DNA of 64,000 bases from contig JADGEQ010000031.1 in NCBI GenBank assembly GCA_016744295.1, positions 24,421 through 88,420 of the forward strand, written 5' to 3'. Below, one piece after another: positions 33,959 to 43,425 of the stretch; position 1 is the first letter of the stretch, and the number at the start of each line of letters is the position of its first letter. The translations under genes and the position numbers were made by a program. A model generated the notes under the pieces. It was not told where the DNA came from. It was given only the letters and a program-made list of their open reading frames with translations, and ran no database searches. Origin of the DNA: Desulfobacteraceae bacterium. Its GTDB lineage: Bacteria > Desulfobacterota > Desulfobacteria > Desulfobacterales > Desulfobacteraceae.

Positions 33959-35608
33959 ATGCCGTTCAAAGTTGAAAAGCAGACAAAATGTGATGTATTG
34001 ATAATTGGGGGCGGAGGAGCAGGGCTGAGAGCCGCCATCGCGGCCGCATATGCCAAGGCGGATGTATTGATGGTGTCAAAAGCACGAATGGGGTATGCGA
34101 ACAACACCTATCTGTCCAAAGGCATTGTTGCCGCTTCGGGTTGGGGAGACCCAAAGGACGGCCCGGATGTCCACGGAGAAGACACCCGGGCCGGCGGCCG
34201 GTATCTGAACAATCCGGGCATGGTGGCTCGGTTTGCCGAAAAAATCTACTCGGAAACCCGTCAGCTCATCGAGTGGGGCGCTGAATTTAACGCAGATGAA
34301 AAGGGCAGACCCACGGTGATGAAAATTCCGGGACATACCCATGCCCGTCATCTGTTTGGGAAACACTGGAAGGGCAGTGATTTGATTCTTCCTTTAAGGC
34401 GCAAGGCCGAACAAATGGGCGTCCGGTTCCGGGAACACTCGTTTGTGACCTCTCTGGTGCTGTCTGGCGGTCGGGTTGCAGGGGCGACTGCCCTGTCCTC
34501 GGACAATGCGTTTTTATCGGTTGAAGCCAAAACTGTGGTTTTGGCCACCGGCGGTTTTGGTCAGGTGTTTTTGAATACCAACAATGCCCCGGGAATTACC
34601 GGGGACGGCCAGGCATTGGCCTATGAAGCCGGTGTGGACCTCCAGGATATGGAATTTGTCCAGTTTTACCCCACAGCCTTGGGAAAACGCGGCAGCCGCT
34701 TGTTTCTGTACGAGCGTATTCTGGTTCAGGAGGGGGTTTGTTTGAAAAATGGTGTTGGCGACGACATATTAAAGAAAAACGGCTATCAGATGCCCAATGA
34801 GATCTCACGGGATCAATTGGCCCAGGTCATGATGAAAGAAAGTCTGGAGGCGCCGGGGCAACCCATTTTTATGGATATGGAAGGTTTGCCACAACAAACA
34901 GCCACGGAATTGGCTGCGCTGCTGCCCCCCGCCTATTTTGAGGGTAAACGGGTATTTCCAGTGGTGCCCACCACCCATTTCTGCATGGGCGGTGTGGTGG
35001 TGGACAAGGCTTGCGAAACCTCTTGTCCAGGGCTTTTTGCCGCCGGAGAGGTATGTGCCGGTGCCCACGGGGCCAACCGCCTGGGGGGCAATGCCCTGGC
35101 AGAGGTGATTGCCATGGGAAGCCTGGCCGGAGAGGCAGCAGCCCAAAAGGCCAAAGCGATTGACCCGATTGACCCGATTGACCAGGCGGGCGGATTCAGC
35201 CGGTTGGTTCAGGAAGAGAAAAACCGTCTGGAACATTTATTTTCAGATCAAGGCCGCCCACCAACCGATCAGATACGGGTGCTCAAAGAGATCATGTGGG
35301 AAAATGCCGGGATCCTCCGGGATCGTCAATCCCTGGAAAAAGCCCTGGCTCTTCTGGAAAAACAGGAAGGTAAGACGAGCAGAATCAATACCCCTGGGGA
35401 TCTGATCCGGTTTCTGGAGTTCAGGAGTATGCGCTTGATGGGGGAAATGATTTGCCGGTCTGCCCTGAAAAGGACTGAAAGCCGGGGGTCTCATTTCAGG
35501 AATGATTTCCCCCGGGAAAATGACCAAGACTGGCTGAAAAACATCCGGGTTGGTAAAAAGGGTTCTGTTATGGGGTTGAATCAGGTCAGGGTTCCGGACT
35601 CGGATTGA
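33959..35608 (+). CDS. fumarate reductase/succinate dehydrogenase-type flavoprotein
   Basis: 549 aa. The FAD loop is VLIIGGGGAGLRAAIAAA, followed by the substrate-domain piece GHTHARH, the block GITGDGQALAYEAG with the active-region EFVQFYPTAL, and TTHFCMGGV. The C-terminal helical domain (MWENAGILRDRQSLEKAL) is present. It resembles SdhA/FrdA and L-aspartate oxidase. No Fe-S or membrane subunit is adjacent, so it may be a stand-alone oxidoreductase or partner of distant subunits. A 9-bp tandem repeat encodes IDPIDPIDQ near residue 400. AGGAGA precedes the ATG. It ends 1 bp short of the facing RpiR gene. Confidence 0.88.
   Translation: MPFKVEKQTKCDVLIIGGGGAGLRAAIAAAYAKADVLMVSKARMGYANNTYLSKGIVAASGWGDPKDGPDVHGEDTRAGGRYLNNPGMVARFAEKIYSETRQLIEWGAEFNADEKGRPTVMKIPGHTHARHLFGKHWKGSDLILPLRRKAEQMGVRFREHSFVTSLVLSGGRVAGATALSSDNAFLSVEAKTVVLATGGFGQVFLNTNNAPGITGDGQALAYEAGVDLQDMEFVQFYPTALGKRGSRLFLYERILVQEGVCLKNGVGDDILKKNGYQMPNEISRDQLAQVMMKESLEAPGQPIFMDMEGLPQQTATELAALLPPAYFEGKRVFPVVPTTHFCMGGVVVDKACETSCPGLFAAGEVCAGAHGANRLGGNALAEVIAMGSLAGEAAAQKAKAIDPIDPIDQAGGFSRLVQEEKNRLEHLFSDQGRPPTDQIRVLKEIMWENAGILRDRQSLEKALALLEKQEGKTSRINTPGDLIRFLEFRSMRLMGEMICRSALKRTESRGSHFRNDFPRENDQDWLKNIRVGKKGSVMGLNQVRVPDSD
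35158..35183 (+). repeat. 9-bp in-frame tandem repeat in the flavoprotein gene
   Basis: GATTGACCC at 35158-35166 and 35167-35175, then GATTGACC to 35183, giving IDPIDPIDQ. It falls in the linker before the helical domain. Confidence 0.9.
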
Positions 35609-35609
35609 T

Positions 35610-36485
35610 TTATTTTGGATCAAGGTTGAACAGAATATCGTTTTCCAGATAAACCTGTTCCAATTGTTTCTGGTACTCTGACAGTTCTTCTCCTTTTCGG
35701 CTGGCCAATTCCTGGACAATATACTGAATCGCCGTCAGCATGCCGGATACATTGCCGATGAAAGGGATGGACAAAGAGGGGACCACAAGGGAGAGGTCGG
35801 CAAACTGGATCATTGGCGCCAAATTGCTGTCGGTCATGGTGAGCAGGGTGTGGCCGCTGCGGCGGATCATCTTGCTTAACTTGAGCAGTTCATTGGGGTA
35901 GCGGGTGGTGGCGGTCAGGATCACCAGGCTGTTGGACCGGGCATTGGCCAGCATGTCAAAGGAGGTGCTGTCACTGCCTTTGATGATGTGAATTCCCTTT
36001 CGAATCTTGGTCAGGGACCAGCCTAGATAATAGGCAAATGTGTAGGAGAGCCTTGATCCTACTACGTACACGGTGTCGTATTTTTCAAGGTGGTCGACAA
36101 ATTGGTTCATTGTTTCAATATTAATATTTTCATAAAGATATTTCAGATTGTTCAATTCTTCGGTAATGCCCAGATGAAGGCGATCCGTTCCCTGTTCTTT
36201 GAGTCCTTTGATAGCAGCTCTTTCAGGAAGAGAAAGCCCTGTGTTGACAAAATCCTTCAATGCTTCCTGGAAATAGGAGTATCCTTTGTATCCAAGGGTG
36301 CTGACAAAGCGGACAACCGTGGCTTCACTGATCTCGCAGGTTTCTGCCAGTTCTTTTGTGGTCATGAACACAACCTTGGACGGGTTCTGGATGATATAGG
36401 TTCCAAGGGCCTGGGCCTTGGGGGTAAGGGAATCAAGCTTACTTGAAATACCGCTGATGACAGGGTGAGATGCCGGATCATTCAT
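35610..36485 (-). CDS. RpiR-family regulator (HTH + SIS)
   Basis: 291 aa. The N-terminal HTH_6 reads LTPKAQALGTYIIQNPSKVV, TTKELAETCEISEATVVRF and GYKGYSYFQEAL. The C-terminal SIS domain (about 120-250) contains TVYVVGSRLS and LVILTATTRYPNELL. The latter stands where sugar-binding members have SxSGxT, so the ligand may not be a sugar phosphate. It diverges from the sox operon and is the likely regulator of it; inverted repeats at 36512-36538 and 36602-36660 are candidate operators. Confidence 0.88.
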   Translation of the reverse strand: MNDPASHPVISGISSKLDSLTPKAQALGTYIIQNPSKVVFMTTKELAETCEISEATVVRFVSTLGYKGYSYFQEALKDFVNTGLSLPERAAIKGLKEQGTDRLHLGITEELNNLKYLYENINIETMNQFVDHLEKYDTVYVVGSRLSYTFAYYLGWSLTKIRKGIHIIKGSDSTSFDMLANARSNSLVILTATTRYPNELLKLSKMIRRSGHTLLTMTDSNLAPMIQFADLSLVVPSLSIPFIGNVSGMLTAIQYIVQELASRKGEELSEYQKQLEQVYLENDILFNLDPK

Positions 36486-36511
36486 AATGTATAAAGCCTA
36501 TTTGTTGTTTC

Positions 36512-36538
36512 TTGTATCTTATATAAAGATGGATACAA
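36512..36538. promoter_or_regulatory. 7-bp inverted repeat near the RpiR start
   Basis: TTGTATC (36512-36518) and GATACAA (36532-36538) with a 13-nt AT-rich spacer containing TTATATAAA. It lies 27 bp ahead of the RpiR gene, where an autoregulatory operator or promoter would be expected. Confidence 0.4.
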
Positions 36539-36601
36539 AATTGATGGTAATTAATCAAAAGTTAACTGATATTTATAATAGGGGCAGGGGGATGTCAAGT
36601 G

Positions 36602-36660
36602 GTCATGAAAGAAATCATGTCATTTTAAAAAAAAATGCTTGACAGGATTTCTTTCATGAC
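36602..36660. promoter_or_regulatory. perfect 15-bp inverted repeat ahead of the sox operon
   Basis: GTCATGAAAGAAATC at 36602-36616 and GATTTCTTTCATGAC at 36646-36660 pair without mismatch across 29 nt. The GAAA...TTTC arms are of the kind bound by RpiR-type regulators. TTGACA at 36639-36644 lies just inside the right arm, so binding would cover a -35 box, though no good -10 box follows. soxB starts 62 bp further on. Confidence 0.6.
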
Positions 36661-36721
36661 GTAGTGATTGAAATGGATCCATAATAATTTGACAACAATT
36701 CATAATTTTAAGAGAAGGCTA

Positions 36722-37945
36722 ATGTTTCTAAAAAACAAACCCATGTGGGGAAAAAAGACCAAGCTTAAATCAAGTTATGACGTGGTATTAATAGGCGGCG
36801 GGCTTCACAACCTGGCAACAGCCTATTATCTTGCAAAGGAGCATGGCATTACTGATATAGCGATTATAGAGAAAAACTATATCGGATTTGGTGGTGCTGG
36901 AAGGAATACGGCTATTGTTCGTGCCAATCAGCGAACACAGCATAACGTTCCCCTTTACAAGGAAGCCCTTGATCTCTGGCCGGTTCTCACCAAGGAACTG
37001 GATTACAATTTAATGTTTAACAATTGCGGTAACCTCAATCTGATGCATTCGGAAGCAGCCATGAAAGCGGCTAGGATGACCATTGCCACAGCCCAGTTCC
37101 ATGGCGTGGAAAGTCATCTTATCGATGCAAAAGAGGCAAAGGAATTGGTTCCTGCATTGAATATCTCAGAGGATATTACATTTCCCATTCATGGGGCCAT
37201 GTTTCATCCTCCCGGGGGAGTTGTCCGCCATGATGCCGTGGTCTGGGGACTTGCCAGGGCAGCTGCCAAAATGGGTGTTGAAATTCACCAGCAGACAGAA
37301 GCCTTGGATATCGGTACCCAGAACGGCAAGGTAACTTCCGTTACCACCAGCCGTGGCACCATTAACACCAAACAGGTGTTGATCTCAGCCGGTGGCTATT
37401 CAGCCGCTTTGATTTATCAGATGATGGGCATTAAATTACCCATCAGTGTTTTGACCATCCAGGCAATGGTGACCCAGCCTCTAAAACCTGTTTTGGACCA
37501 TGTTGTGTCTTCCGGGGCCTACCATTGTTATGCCAACCAGACCCTGAAAGGTGAAATCGCAACCGGTGCCCACATGGACCCATGGCCAAATTATACCACC
37601 TTGAATACGGCCCATTATATAAAACACCAGGCCGAAGCCCTGTCTGAATTTCTGCCCTGTCTGAGGGGAGTTCGCTTCATGAGAATCTGGGGGGGACTTG
37701 CGGATATGACACCGGATATGGCGCCCATCATGGATGGTAACGAACAGGTCGAGGGATTTTTCATGGACTGCGGCTGGGGTTACTTTGGCTTTAAATCCTG
37801 TTCCGCCGTTGGGAAACATATGGCTTCATATATGGCTACCAACACCTGTCCCGACATTTTGAAACCCTTTGCTCTAAAACGATATCAAGAGCACAAGCTA
37901 ATGGGTGAAACCGCAGCGCTTGTAAATTACAGCCCAGATAATTAG
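36722..37945 (+). CDS. soxB: sarcosine oxidase beta subunit
   Basis: 407 aa, the usual SoxB length. The FAD loop is VVLIGGGLHNLATAYYLA, with GRNTAIVRANQRT after it. GGVVRHDAVVWGLARAA contains H170, which fits the His carrying covalent FMN in heterotetrameric sarcosine oxidases. The C-terminal motif is GGLADMTPDMAPIMD followed by GWGYFGFKSC. It oxidises the N-methyl group of sarcosine; the known enzymes use O2 at this site. ATG 36722 was chosen with AAGG before it; an in-frame start 54 bp earlier is not supported. It is the first gene of the operon. Confidence 0.9.
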   Translation: MFLKNKPMWGKKTKLKSSYDVVLIGGGLHNLATAYYLAKEHGITDIAIIEKNYIGFGGAGRNTAIVRANQRTQHNVPLYKEALDLWPVLTKELDYNLMFNNCGNLNLMHSEAAMKAARMTIATAQFHGVESHLIDAKEAKELVPALNISEDITFPIHGAMFHPPGGVVRHDAVVWGLARAAAKMGVEIHQQTEALDIGTQNGKVTSVTTSRGTINTKQVLISAGGYSAALIYQMMGIKLPISVLTIQAMVTQPLKPVLDHVVSSGAYHCYANQTLKGEIATGAHMDPWPNYTTLNTAHYIKHQAEALSEFLPCLRGVRFMRIWGGLADMTPDMAPIMDGNEQVEGFFMDCGWGYFGFKSCSAVGKHMASYMATNTCPDILKPFALKRYQEHKLMGETAALVNYSPDN

Positions 37946-37973
37946 CCGCAATCAGGCATAAGGAGAGAAAAGA

Positions 37974-38276
37974 ATGGCATTAACAATCACATGCCCAATT
38001 TGCGGGAAAAGAAACGGGTATGAATTTAAATTTGGCGGAGAGGAAAAGGGTCCAAGGCCCGAGGAAAAGGATCTGACGCCTGAAGCCTGGTGTGAATATG
38101 TGCACATGAATAAATGTGTTGCCGGAGTCCAGGAAGAGTGGTGGTTTCACAAAGACGGCTGCGGATCATGGTTTAAAATTAGCCGGGATACAACCACAAA
38201 CCTTGAGCAACCAGTAAAAGTTGACCAAGTCCAAAAGGTAAAAAATCAGGAGGCAAAAAATGATGACCAGGTTTAA
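37974..38276 (+). CDS. soxD: sarcosine oxidase delta subunit
   Basis: 100 aa, the small zinc subunit of heterotetrameric sarcosine oxidase. ITCPICGKRNGYEFKFGGE opens the protein with the CPxCG zinc knuckle. EWWFHKDGCGSWFKISRDT matches the conserved C-terminal block with the further His and Cys ligands. The last ~20 residues are a hydrophilic tail. It overlaps soxA by 17 bp, as in other sox operons. GGAGA precedes its ATG. Confidence 0.92.
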   Translation: MALTITCPICGKRNGYEFKFGGEEKGPRPEEKDLTPEAWCEYVHMNKCVAGVQEEWWFHKDGCGSWFKISRDTTTNLEQPVKVDQVQKVKNQEAKNDDQV

Positions 38277-41181
38277 TCATCTGCCGACATTGAAAATAGA
38301 TGCTGGTAAAAAACTTGCCTTTATATATAAAGGGAAAAAATATTACGGCGTACAGGGAGATACCGTTGCCAGTGCTCTTTTTTCAAACAAGGTAAGAATA
38401 TTCGGCAGAAGCTTGAAATATCACAGACCCAGGGGGCTTTACTCTCTTGACGGCGAATGCAGCAATACCTGCATGGAGGTGGATGGTATCCCCAATGTCA
38501 GGAGTGAAAACACCCAGCTTTGCGATGGTATGGTCATCAAAGAACAGAATGTCAAAGGCTCTGCAGAAAATGATATGATGGGCTTTCTTGACAAGATGGA
38601 CTGGATGATGCCGGCGGGATTTTATTATAATGTTATGCACAAGCCCGCAAAGATCTGGCCCCTGGCAATGAAACAGATCAGAAAAGCTGCCGGACTTGGC
38701 AAAATCAGTCCTGATTTTGAAATGCCCGGAAAATTTGACGAGATTTTTCTGAACACAGATGTCTGCGTCATCGGCGGCGGACCTTCCGGAATGATGGCAG
38801 CCCTTGCCGCGGCAAAAAAAGGACTGAGGGTTATCCTGATGGAGTCCCGGCCCTGGCTGGGGGGATTTTTTGAGTATCGGTCAACCAAGTATAAGGATCG
38901 TCAGACACTCAATGAAAGGGCGCTTTATCTTGCAAATGAAGTAAAGGCTGAAGCCAATATCCGTTTGTTTACCAACACCTCCTGTGTGGGAACCTATAAC
39001 AACAACCTTATTACCGGATTTCAGATCGGTCAAAAAGAGGATGTATTTGATCAGCGGTATATTGAAATAAGAGCCAAAAGCGTTGTTTCTGCAGCCGGCT
39101 GCATCGAAAGACCCTTGATCTTTGATAACAATGAAAGACCCGGTGTCATGCAGATAGGGTGTGCCCTTCGCATGGCCAAAACCTATGGACAATTGCCCGG
39201 TAAACAAGCTGTTTTCAGTATCGGTCACGACCTTGGTCTTGAAGCGGCCCTTGAGCTCCATGCCCTTGGCCTTTCCATTGCCTGTCTTGCCGATATCAGG
39301 GAAGATGGTCAGTCTCCTGAACTGCTGAAAAAAATCCAGGAGAAAAAAATTCCCTTTCTCAAAGGGTGGGTGGCAACAAAGGCCCAGGGCAGAAAAGTGG
39401 TGCGAAAGGTTAGCCTTTCCACCATTGACGGCCAGATTTCAAAAACTTTTGATTGTGATCTTATTGTGGCCTCTGCCGGCATGACGCCTGTCACAGGGCA
39501 TATCACCGTGGCCCAGGGCACGCTTAAATATGATAATTATACCGGTTTTTTTCTTCCCGATGCAATGCCTGAAAAAATGCATGCTGCGGGACGTATCCTA
39601 GGACTCAATGATCCGCTTTCAGTTGAAGCCTCGGGAACCCTTGCCGGAATGAAGGCTGCCTTTGATTGTGAAAGCTGTTCCATCCAGGAAATCGGGGATG
39701 CCAAAAAAGCCCTTGAAAACCTTCCTGGACCGGTTCGGGGAACAAAACTGGTCACAGCCCCTGTGAAGGGGAGGAAAAGTTTCATCTGTTTTGATGAAGA
39801 TGCCACCATTAAAAATATCAAACAGGCCATTGAAAAGGGCTTTGATATGCCCGAGTTGATCAAGCGGTTTACAGCCACGGGTCTAGGACCTGGACAGGGC
39901 GGTATTCCAGGGCATAACCTGCCCTTGTATGTGGCCAAATACCAGGGGTTGCCCGATGTTTCCATCAGGCCTACCAATGTGAGACCTCCTTTGGTGCCAA
40001 CATTGATCGCAACCTATGCCGGTACCAATCACAATATGTTCAAAATAACGCCCATGGATGAGATGCAGAAGCGAGACGGCGGCGTTTTTAGAAATATTGG
40101 GGTTTGGCAGAGAGCCCGTTATTTTTCCTCTGATTATACCTGTAAACGAGAGATTGAAAATGTCAGAAACAATGTGGGCATACTGGATGGGTCCACCCTG
40201 GGTAAAATAAGGATCTTCGGACCTGATGCCCTAAAGGCGCTCCAGCGGGTATTTGTGTCTGATATGTCCAAGGTAAAAGAAGGCCGGGTCAAATATTCGG
40301 CCATGTGTAATGAGGATGGGTGTGTCATTGATGACGGGGTTGTGGTCAAGCAGGGTGAAAATGATTATTATTTCACCACATCAACCGGCCGGGCGGGACA
40401 AACCGTTGAATGGCTCAGATACCATACCCGGTATGACGGATGGGATTTTGCCATGGTCAACCTGACCGATTCCCTTGGCGTGATCAATCTGTCCGGACCC
40501 AATGCCAGAAAAGTTCTTGAAAAAATAGTGGATGCTGATATGTCCAATGAAGCCTTTGGGTTCTCTCAATACAAAGAGTTCAAAGTTGGGGATACCGTCC
40601 CCGTCAGGGCAATGCGTCTGGGATTTGTGGGAGAGCTTTCCTATGAACTTCATGTACCCTCTTCTTATATGAAGGCTGTCTGGCTCATGCTCAATGAGGC
40701 CGGTAAAGAGTTCGATATTCAGAACTTTGGGGTTGAAGCCCAGAACGTGCTTCGCATGGAAAAATGCCATATTATCCTGGGCTCGGAATCTGAGCAAAGG
40801 ACCAATCTGTTGGATGTGGGCTTAGGGTTCTTGTGGGATCGCAAGAAGGCAGACGCAAAAACCGTAGGGGCTGTGGCACTTCACCAGGCAGAATCTGATC
40901 AGACGCGTCTCAAGCTGGTTGGGTTTAAAATGGAAAACAATACCCGGGCTCCAAGGGACGGTGCATTGGTTGTGGATGATAAGGTCAGAGGATATATCTG
41001 TACTGCCAGGGACAGTTTTTCATTAAACGAGGCCGTGGGAATGGCCCTGGTTGAGGCAGAGCTTTCCAAGATCGGTACCCGGCTTACGATTTATGAAGAT
41101 GAATGCGGTGATGACCGGATTTATGGTGTCGTGGTTGCAATGCCGTTTTATGATCCATCTGGTAAACGGATGAAAATGTAA
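38260..41181 (+). CDS. soxA: sarcosine oxidase alpha subunit
   Basis: 973 aa, full length. The N-terminal ferredoxin-like domain (GRSLKYHRPRGLYSLDGE) is followed by an FAD/NAD Rossmann fold, CVIGGGPSGMMAALAAA. A central NAD-binding region is next, then from about residue 590 a GcvT-like aminomethyltransferase domain that moves the methyl carbon to tetrahydrofolate (YELHVPSSYMKAVWLM, C-terminal barrel). This makes methylene-H4F, which a sulfate reducer could oxidise in its C1 pathway. Whether NAD is bound for structure only, as in known enzymes, cannot be said. The two-ATG start MMT lies in the end of soxD. Confidence 0.93.
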   Translation: MMTRFNHLPTLKIDAGKKLAFIYKGKKYYGVQGDTVASALFSNKVRIFGRSLKYHRPRGLYSLDGECSNTCMEVDGIPNVRSENTQLCDGMVIKEQNVKGSAENDMMGFLDKMDWMMPAGFYYNVMHKPAKIWPLAMKQIRKAAGLGKISPDFEMPGKFDEIFLNTDVCVIGGGPSGMMAALAAAKKGLRVILMESRPWLGGFFEYRSTKYKDRQTLNERALYLANEVKAEANIRLFTNTSCVGTYNNNLITGFQIGQKEDVFDQRYIEIRAKSVVSAAGCIERPLIFDNNERPGVMQIGCALRMAKTYGQLPGKQAVFSIGHDLGLEAALELHALGLSIACLADIREDGQSPELLKKIQEKKIPFLKGWVATKAQGRKVVRKVSLSTIDGQISKTFDCDLIVASAGMTPVTGHITVAQGTLKYDNYTGFFLPDAMPEKMHAAGRILGLNDPLSVEASGTLAGMKAAFDCESCSIQEIGDAKKALENLPGPVRGTKLVTAPVKGRKSFICFDEDATIKNIKQAIEKGFDMPELIKRFTATGLGPGQGGIPGHNLPLYVAKYQGLPDVSIRPTNVRPPLVPTLIATYAGTNHNMFKITPMDEMQKRDGGVFRNIGVWQRARYFSSDYTCKREIENVRNNVGILDGSTLGKIRIFGPDALKALQRVFVSDMSKVKEGRVKYSAMCNEDGCVIDDGVVVKQGENDYYFTTSTGRAGQTVEWLRYHTRYDGWDFAMVNLTDSLGVINLSGPNARKVLEKIVDADMSNEAFGFSQYKEFKVGDTVPVRAMRLGFVGELSYELHVPSSYMKAVWLMLNEAGKEFDIQNFGVEAQNVLRMEKCHIILGSESEQRTNLLDVGLGFLWDRKKADAKTVGAVALHQAESDQTRLKLVGFKMENNTRAPRDGALVVDDKVRGYICTARDSFSLNEAVGMALVEAELSKIGTRLTIYEDECGDDRIYGVVVAMPFYDPSGKRMKM

Positions 41182-41191
41182 GGGAATAATC

Positions 41192-41821
41192 ATGAAAGAT
41201 ATACAAAGAATTTCACCGGTTGTATTTAAGAGTACCCCTTTAAAAACTGAGAAAAGGGACAACTGGGAAGTGGTTACGGAATACAGTAAAGAGGGTGACG
41301 GACCATTTCTGGTTGACCTGAGCCACAGGCCAAGGTTTGACCTGCAGGATTCCAATCTTGACGCCATTACGCCATTTGGAATGGGTGTTCCGGAAATGCC
41401 GGGCAACTCTGCCCTTGAAAACGGTATTCTTGCCAATCGATTGAATGGTATCCAGGTGTCCTTGTACAACCTGGCCTCCGATGTCGTCATGCCCGATGAA
41501 ATCGGGTATACAGATGTTACGGAATCTACGATTTGTGTTGCATTGATCGGGAAACAGGTGTTTTCAATTTGTGAAAAACTGACCTCACTTGATTTCATGG
41601 ATCCCCAAAGAAAGGCTCCCTTTCTTTTCCAGGGTCCTTTTTCCCACGTGCCCTGTCAGATTGTGACCCTTAGCAAAGAGGGTGACAAGGCAGGAATTGT
41701 TCTGACCTGTTCAAGGGGATATGGAAGGGACATGATCCACGCCATCCTTGATGCAGGAGAAGAGTTTGGATTGTCCCCCGCCGGAGAGGCCAGGGCGACA
41801 GATTGGATTAACAGTTTATAG
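41192..41821 (+). CDS. soxG: sarcosine oxidase gamma subunit
   Basis: 209 aa. Weakly conserved but recognisable SoxG, related to GcvT folds: early FLVDLSHRPRFDL, mid VVMPDEIGYTDV, C-terminal FGLSPAGEAR. Ten nt separate it from soxA. In known enzymes it completes the tunnel that carries methylene to folate. No ribosome site is unusual. Its identity rests partly on its place after soxA. Confidence 0.85.
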   Translation: MKDIQRISPVVFKSTPLKTEKRDNWEVVTEYSKEGDGPFLVDLSHRPRFDLQDSNLDAITPFGMGVPEMPGNSALENGILANRLNGIQVSLYNLASDVVMPDEIGYTDVTESTICVALIGKQVFSICEKLTSLDFMDPQRKAPFLFQGPFSHVPCQIVTLSKEGDKAGIVLTCSRGYGRDMIHAILDAGEEFGLSPAGEARATDWINSL

Positions 41822-41862
41822 GAATGGCATTTGCCATCAAATTTTTACGAAGGAGTAAAACC

Positions 41863-43200
41863 ATGAACAAAAAATATGATGCAATTATTGTTGGAGCCGG
41901 GGTTATCGGAGCGCCCATCGCTTATGAATTGTCAAAAAAAGGATACAAAACCCTTACAGTTGACAAACTTCCCGATGCGGGTGAAGGATCAACCGCTGGT
42001 TCCTGTGCCATTGTTAGAGCCCATTATTCCACGGCAGACGGTGTGGCCATGGCCTATGAAGGATTCAAATACTGGTTGAACTGGGAAGAGTATCTGGACA
42101 ATGTTAAGGATGAAAAAGGCCTTGCCAAGTATATGAATACAGGATCCCTTTTGCTCAAATCCGAGGGTCATGACTGGAAAAAAGTCCAGGCCAATTATGA
42201 TGAGGTTGGGGTTCAGTATGAAGAGTGGTCCAATGATAAAATAAAAGAGATGGTTACCCCTGTAGACCTTCATGAATTCTGGCCTGTAAGGCGTCCCGAA
42301 GATCCCAAGTTTTTTGATGAGCCCACAAAAATGCTGGAAGGCGGTATCTTCTGCCCCGAAGCAGGTTACGTAAATGACCCTGCCCTGTCTGCCCATAATA
42401 TCATGAGAGCCGCTGAGGCAAAGGGTGCCCAGTTTATATTTAATGCAGAGGTGGCAGCTGTCAGAAGTGAAGGTGGTAAAGTTGCCGGTATTACACTGAA
42501 AGATGGAACCCAGTATGATGCGGGAATCGTTGTCAATGTGGCAGGACCCCATTCATTTAAAATTAACCAGATGGCCGAAGGGGTTTGGGAAGGCTGCAAC
42601 ATCAAAACCAAGGCGTTGCGCCATGAAGTTATGTACTGCCCCTCCCCGGACAGCTATGATTACCTGAATACAGGCTATCATATGTCCGATGGTGATATCG
42701 GCTGTTACGTTCGCCCGGAGGTTGGCAATACCTTTCTCATCGGCAGCGAAGATCCTGATTGTGATCCCCAGGAATGGGTAGATCCCGATGATTTCTATGC
42801 GGGTAAAGGCGGACACGGCAAGGATAATGTTTTGACCGAGGAGCAGTGGAAAGCACAGTGCTATCGGCTTGGCAAACGAATTCCTTCTCTTGAGGTGCCC
42901 AATCAGCCCAAGGGTGTTGTTGATCTCTATGACTGTTCCGATGACTGGATCCCCATTTATGACAAATCAGATCTTCCCGGATTTTACATGGCCATTGGCA
43001 GCAGCGGAAACCAGTACAAAAATGCGCCGGTTGTCGGGTTGATGATGGCTGAACTGATTGATGCCTGTGAGAAAGGGTTGGATCATGACAAGGAACCCTA
43101 CCAGTTTGAGTACAAATACACCAAAAGAAAAATGGATGTTGGTTTTTTCTCAAGAAAAAGAGAGATCAATTATAATAGTTCTTTTTCCGTAAACGGATAG
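41863..43200 (+). CDS. DAO-family FAD-dependent oxidoreductase
   Basis: 445 aa. The FAD loop is DAIIVGAGVIGAPIAYELSKKGYKTL, followed by GSTAGSCAIVRAHYST, typical of SoxB/dimethylglycine-type amine dehydrogenases. The C-terminus has GFYMAIGSSGNQYKNAPVVG. No GcvT domain is attached. It could oxidise a second N-methyl compound, such as dimethylglycine, or work with SoxA. Position between soxG and the ETF genes suggests ETF as electron acceptor. ATG 41863 was chosen because GGAG stands before it; an in-frame ATG at 41824 would include the ribosome site. Confidence 0.87.
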   Translation: MNKKYDAIIVGAGVIGAPIAYELSKKGYKTLTVDKLPDAGEGSTAGSCAIVRAHYSTADGVAMAYEGFKYWLNWEEYLDNVKDEKGLAKYMNTGSLLLKSEGHDWKKVQANYDEVGVQYEEWSNDKIKEMVTPVDLHEFWPVRRPEDPKFFDEPTKMLEGGIFCPEAGYVNDPALSAHNIMRAAEAKGAQFIFNAEVAAVRSEGGKVAGITLKDGTQYDAGIVVNVAGPHSFKINQMAEGVWEGCNIKTKALRHEVMYCPSPDSYDYLNTGYHMSDGDIGCYVRPEVGNTFLIGSEDPDCDPQEWVDPDDFYAGKGGHGKDNVLTEEQWKAQCYRLGKRIPSLEVPNQPKGVVDLYDCSDDWIPIYDKSDLPGFYMAIGSSGNQYKNAPVVGLMMAELIDACEKGLDHDKEPYQFEYKYTKRKMDVGFFSRKREINYNSSFSVNG

Positions 43201-43233
43201 AGGTTTAGAATAAATTAAGCGTTACCAGGTTAT

Positions 43234-43290
43234 GCCGATTTTTCAGATACAGGTCCTCAGTTTTTACGGGTTTGCAACTGGAAAATCGGC
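43234..43290 (+). terminator. 13-bp hairpin between the flavoprotein and etfB
   Basis: GCCGATTTTTCAG (43234-43246) pairs with CTGGAAAATCGGC (43278-43290), with one G-U pair, across a 31-nt loop. TTTCCTT follows. It may be a partial terminator or processing site that separates sox and etf expression; the T run is poor. Confidence 0.4.
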
Positions 43291-43425
43291 TTTCCTTATT
43301 CGGGCGCCTGGAAATTAAGGTGTCTGGAAAAACAAAATTGAATTAAACCTGAACCCATGGTAAATTTATCCCTAATTTTGTAAAGAGTGGGTTTTTAAAG
43401 AATAATTTTTATGGGTGACTAGCAA

